A stretch of 6,875 bases of DNA, taken from positions 1-6,875 of the forward strand of contig JBGPKH010000501.1 of the NCBI GenBank assembly GCA_041485845.1. The letters are read 5' to 3'. The notes under the pieces were generated by a model that had not been told where the DNA came from, made no database searches, and was given only the letters and a program-made list of their open reading frames with translations. This DNA is from OMOG01 sp041485845. Its GTDB lineage: Bacteria > Acidobacteriota > Terriglobia > Bryobacterales > Bryobacteraceae. Below, one piece after another: positions 6,473 through 6,875 of the stretch (its first letter is position 1; every line of letters begins with the position of its first letter). The translations under genes and the position numbers were made by a program.

Positions 6473-6668
6473 GATGTCACGGGGTGGTTCTCCCGCTGAG
6501 TATCTGCGCCGCCTGGTGGCCCGCGATCTGGATAGAGGCCGCATGAAGCCGGAGCCGTCCCCGGTATTCGGCCTTGGCAGTTCCGGGGAATCGAACATCG
6601 CGAGAGACAAAGGCTCGATGATCGCCCACGCCTTCTCTTCGACCCGAAAGCCCCACGGGCCGCGGTGA
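6471..6668 (+). pseudogene. Possible N-terminally truncated VapB/RHH-type antitoxin remnant
   Basis: A 65-codon frame follows the permease. Its start, RGGSPAEYLRRLVARDLDRG, resembles the second helix region of ribbon-helix-helix antitoxins (the usual pattern is GSPxEYLRxLVRxD). Its later part, VFGLGSSGESNIARDKGSMI followed by AHAF, resembles the toxin-binding tail of VapB-type antitoxins (patterns like GxGxSGxxDxARDKDxMLxEAF). The 20 or so residues that normally carry the DNA-binding strand are missing: upstream in this frame is only the antisense-free overlap with the permease end and the palindrome. No Shine-Dalgarno precedes the ATGs at 6471 and 6474, and no toxin follows. I read it as a decayed remnant. 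The family match is from memory of the motif pattern, not a search; chance similarity is possible, and a short expressed protein cannot be excluded. Confidence 0.4.
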
Positions 6669-6875
6669 CTCTCAGCGGATTCCTCCGACTCCAGCAGCGC
6701 TCCCGCCAAGGCAATTCTCGCCGGCAGCGAGCCACTAGCCCGACTTTCGCAAAACCAGGGTCATCTTCTTCGCGGACGGGCCGTAAACATTGGTCCGCAT
6801 GCAAGTTGATGAATAGATGAAAGAACTAAGGAAACAGCAGCCCGTCGGCTGACGAGGGCCGCAACACCGTAGGCC
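6669..6875. other. Right-end region with no recognisable gene
   Basis: All frames here are short or lack a start and ribosome binding site. A small hairpin, CAGCC-CGTC-GGCTG at 6838-6851, is the only local structure seen, and nothing indicates its role. A toxin gene expected after an antitoxin is not visible before the window ends. Confidence 0.5.

Noticed and set aside
6455..6804. Minus-strand open frames after the permease, plus a 21-residue one at 6735-6800
   Set aside because: No ribosome binding site, no recognisable motif, Arg/Ser-rich composition typical of shadow frames. The plus-strand frame over the same DNA has a plausible family pattern.
1..6875. CRISPR array, tRNA, rRNA or riboswitch
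   Set aside because: No regularly spaced repeats, cloverleaf with CCA-adjacent acceptor, rRNA signature or known riboswitch core was seen on reading both strands; a covariance-model scan would be needed to exclude small RNAs fully.

Overview
The window is GC-rich bacterial chromosomal DNA, most likely from an Acidobacteriota member (Solibacter/Bryobacterales-like). The best taxonomic clue is a complete ADOP-type permease (acidobacterial duplicated orphan permease), a family named from Acidobacteria. The large secreted S9 peptidase with Gln/Gly/Arg-rich tracts fits that picture. The assignment is an inference from gene content; no rRNA or other marker gene is present.

Layout: (1) 1-286, a leader or possible 3' end of an unidentified upstream gene, then a -10-like box and a good ribosome binding site. 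(2) 287-3043 (+), a secreted S9-family serine peptidase with a DPP IV-type N-terminal propeller and an intact Ser-Asp-His triad. (3) 3044-3357, the gap between two convergent genes, with several inverted repeats, a 16-bp direct repeat and a possible coding remnant. (4) 3358-3930 (-), an exported PEBP / YbhB-YbcL (Raf kinase inhibitor-like) protein with a TTG start behind a near-perfect Shine-Dalgarno. (5) 3931-4005, a 75-bp divergent control region with a 12-bp inverted repeat. (6) 4006-6450 (+), the ADOP/MacB-like permease with two MacB_PCD-FtsX halves and no ATPase beside it. (7) 6451-6875, a 16-bp palindrome, then a short reading frame resembling an N-terminally truncated VapB/RHH-type antitoxin, then about 200 bases with nothing recognisable.

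The three intact genes do not form an operon: the peptidase and PEBP genes converge, and the PEBP and permease genes diverge. All three products are predicted to act at or beyond the inner membrane, but no shared pathway can be claimed. I see no clear new multi-gene system. The points most worth a second look are the glutamine-rich insertions in the peptidase, the competing stem-loops between the convergent genes, the operator-like repeat between the divergent genes, and the antitoxin-like remnant.
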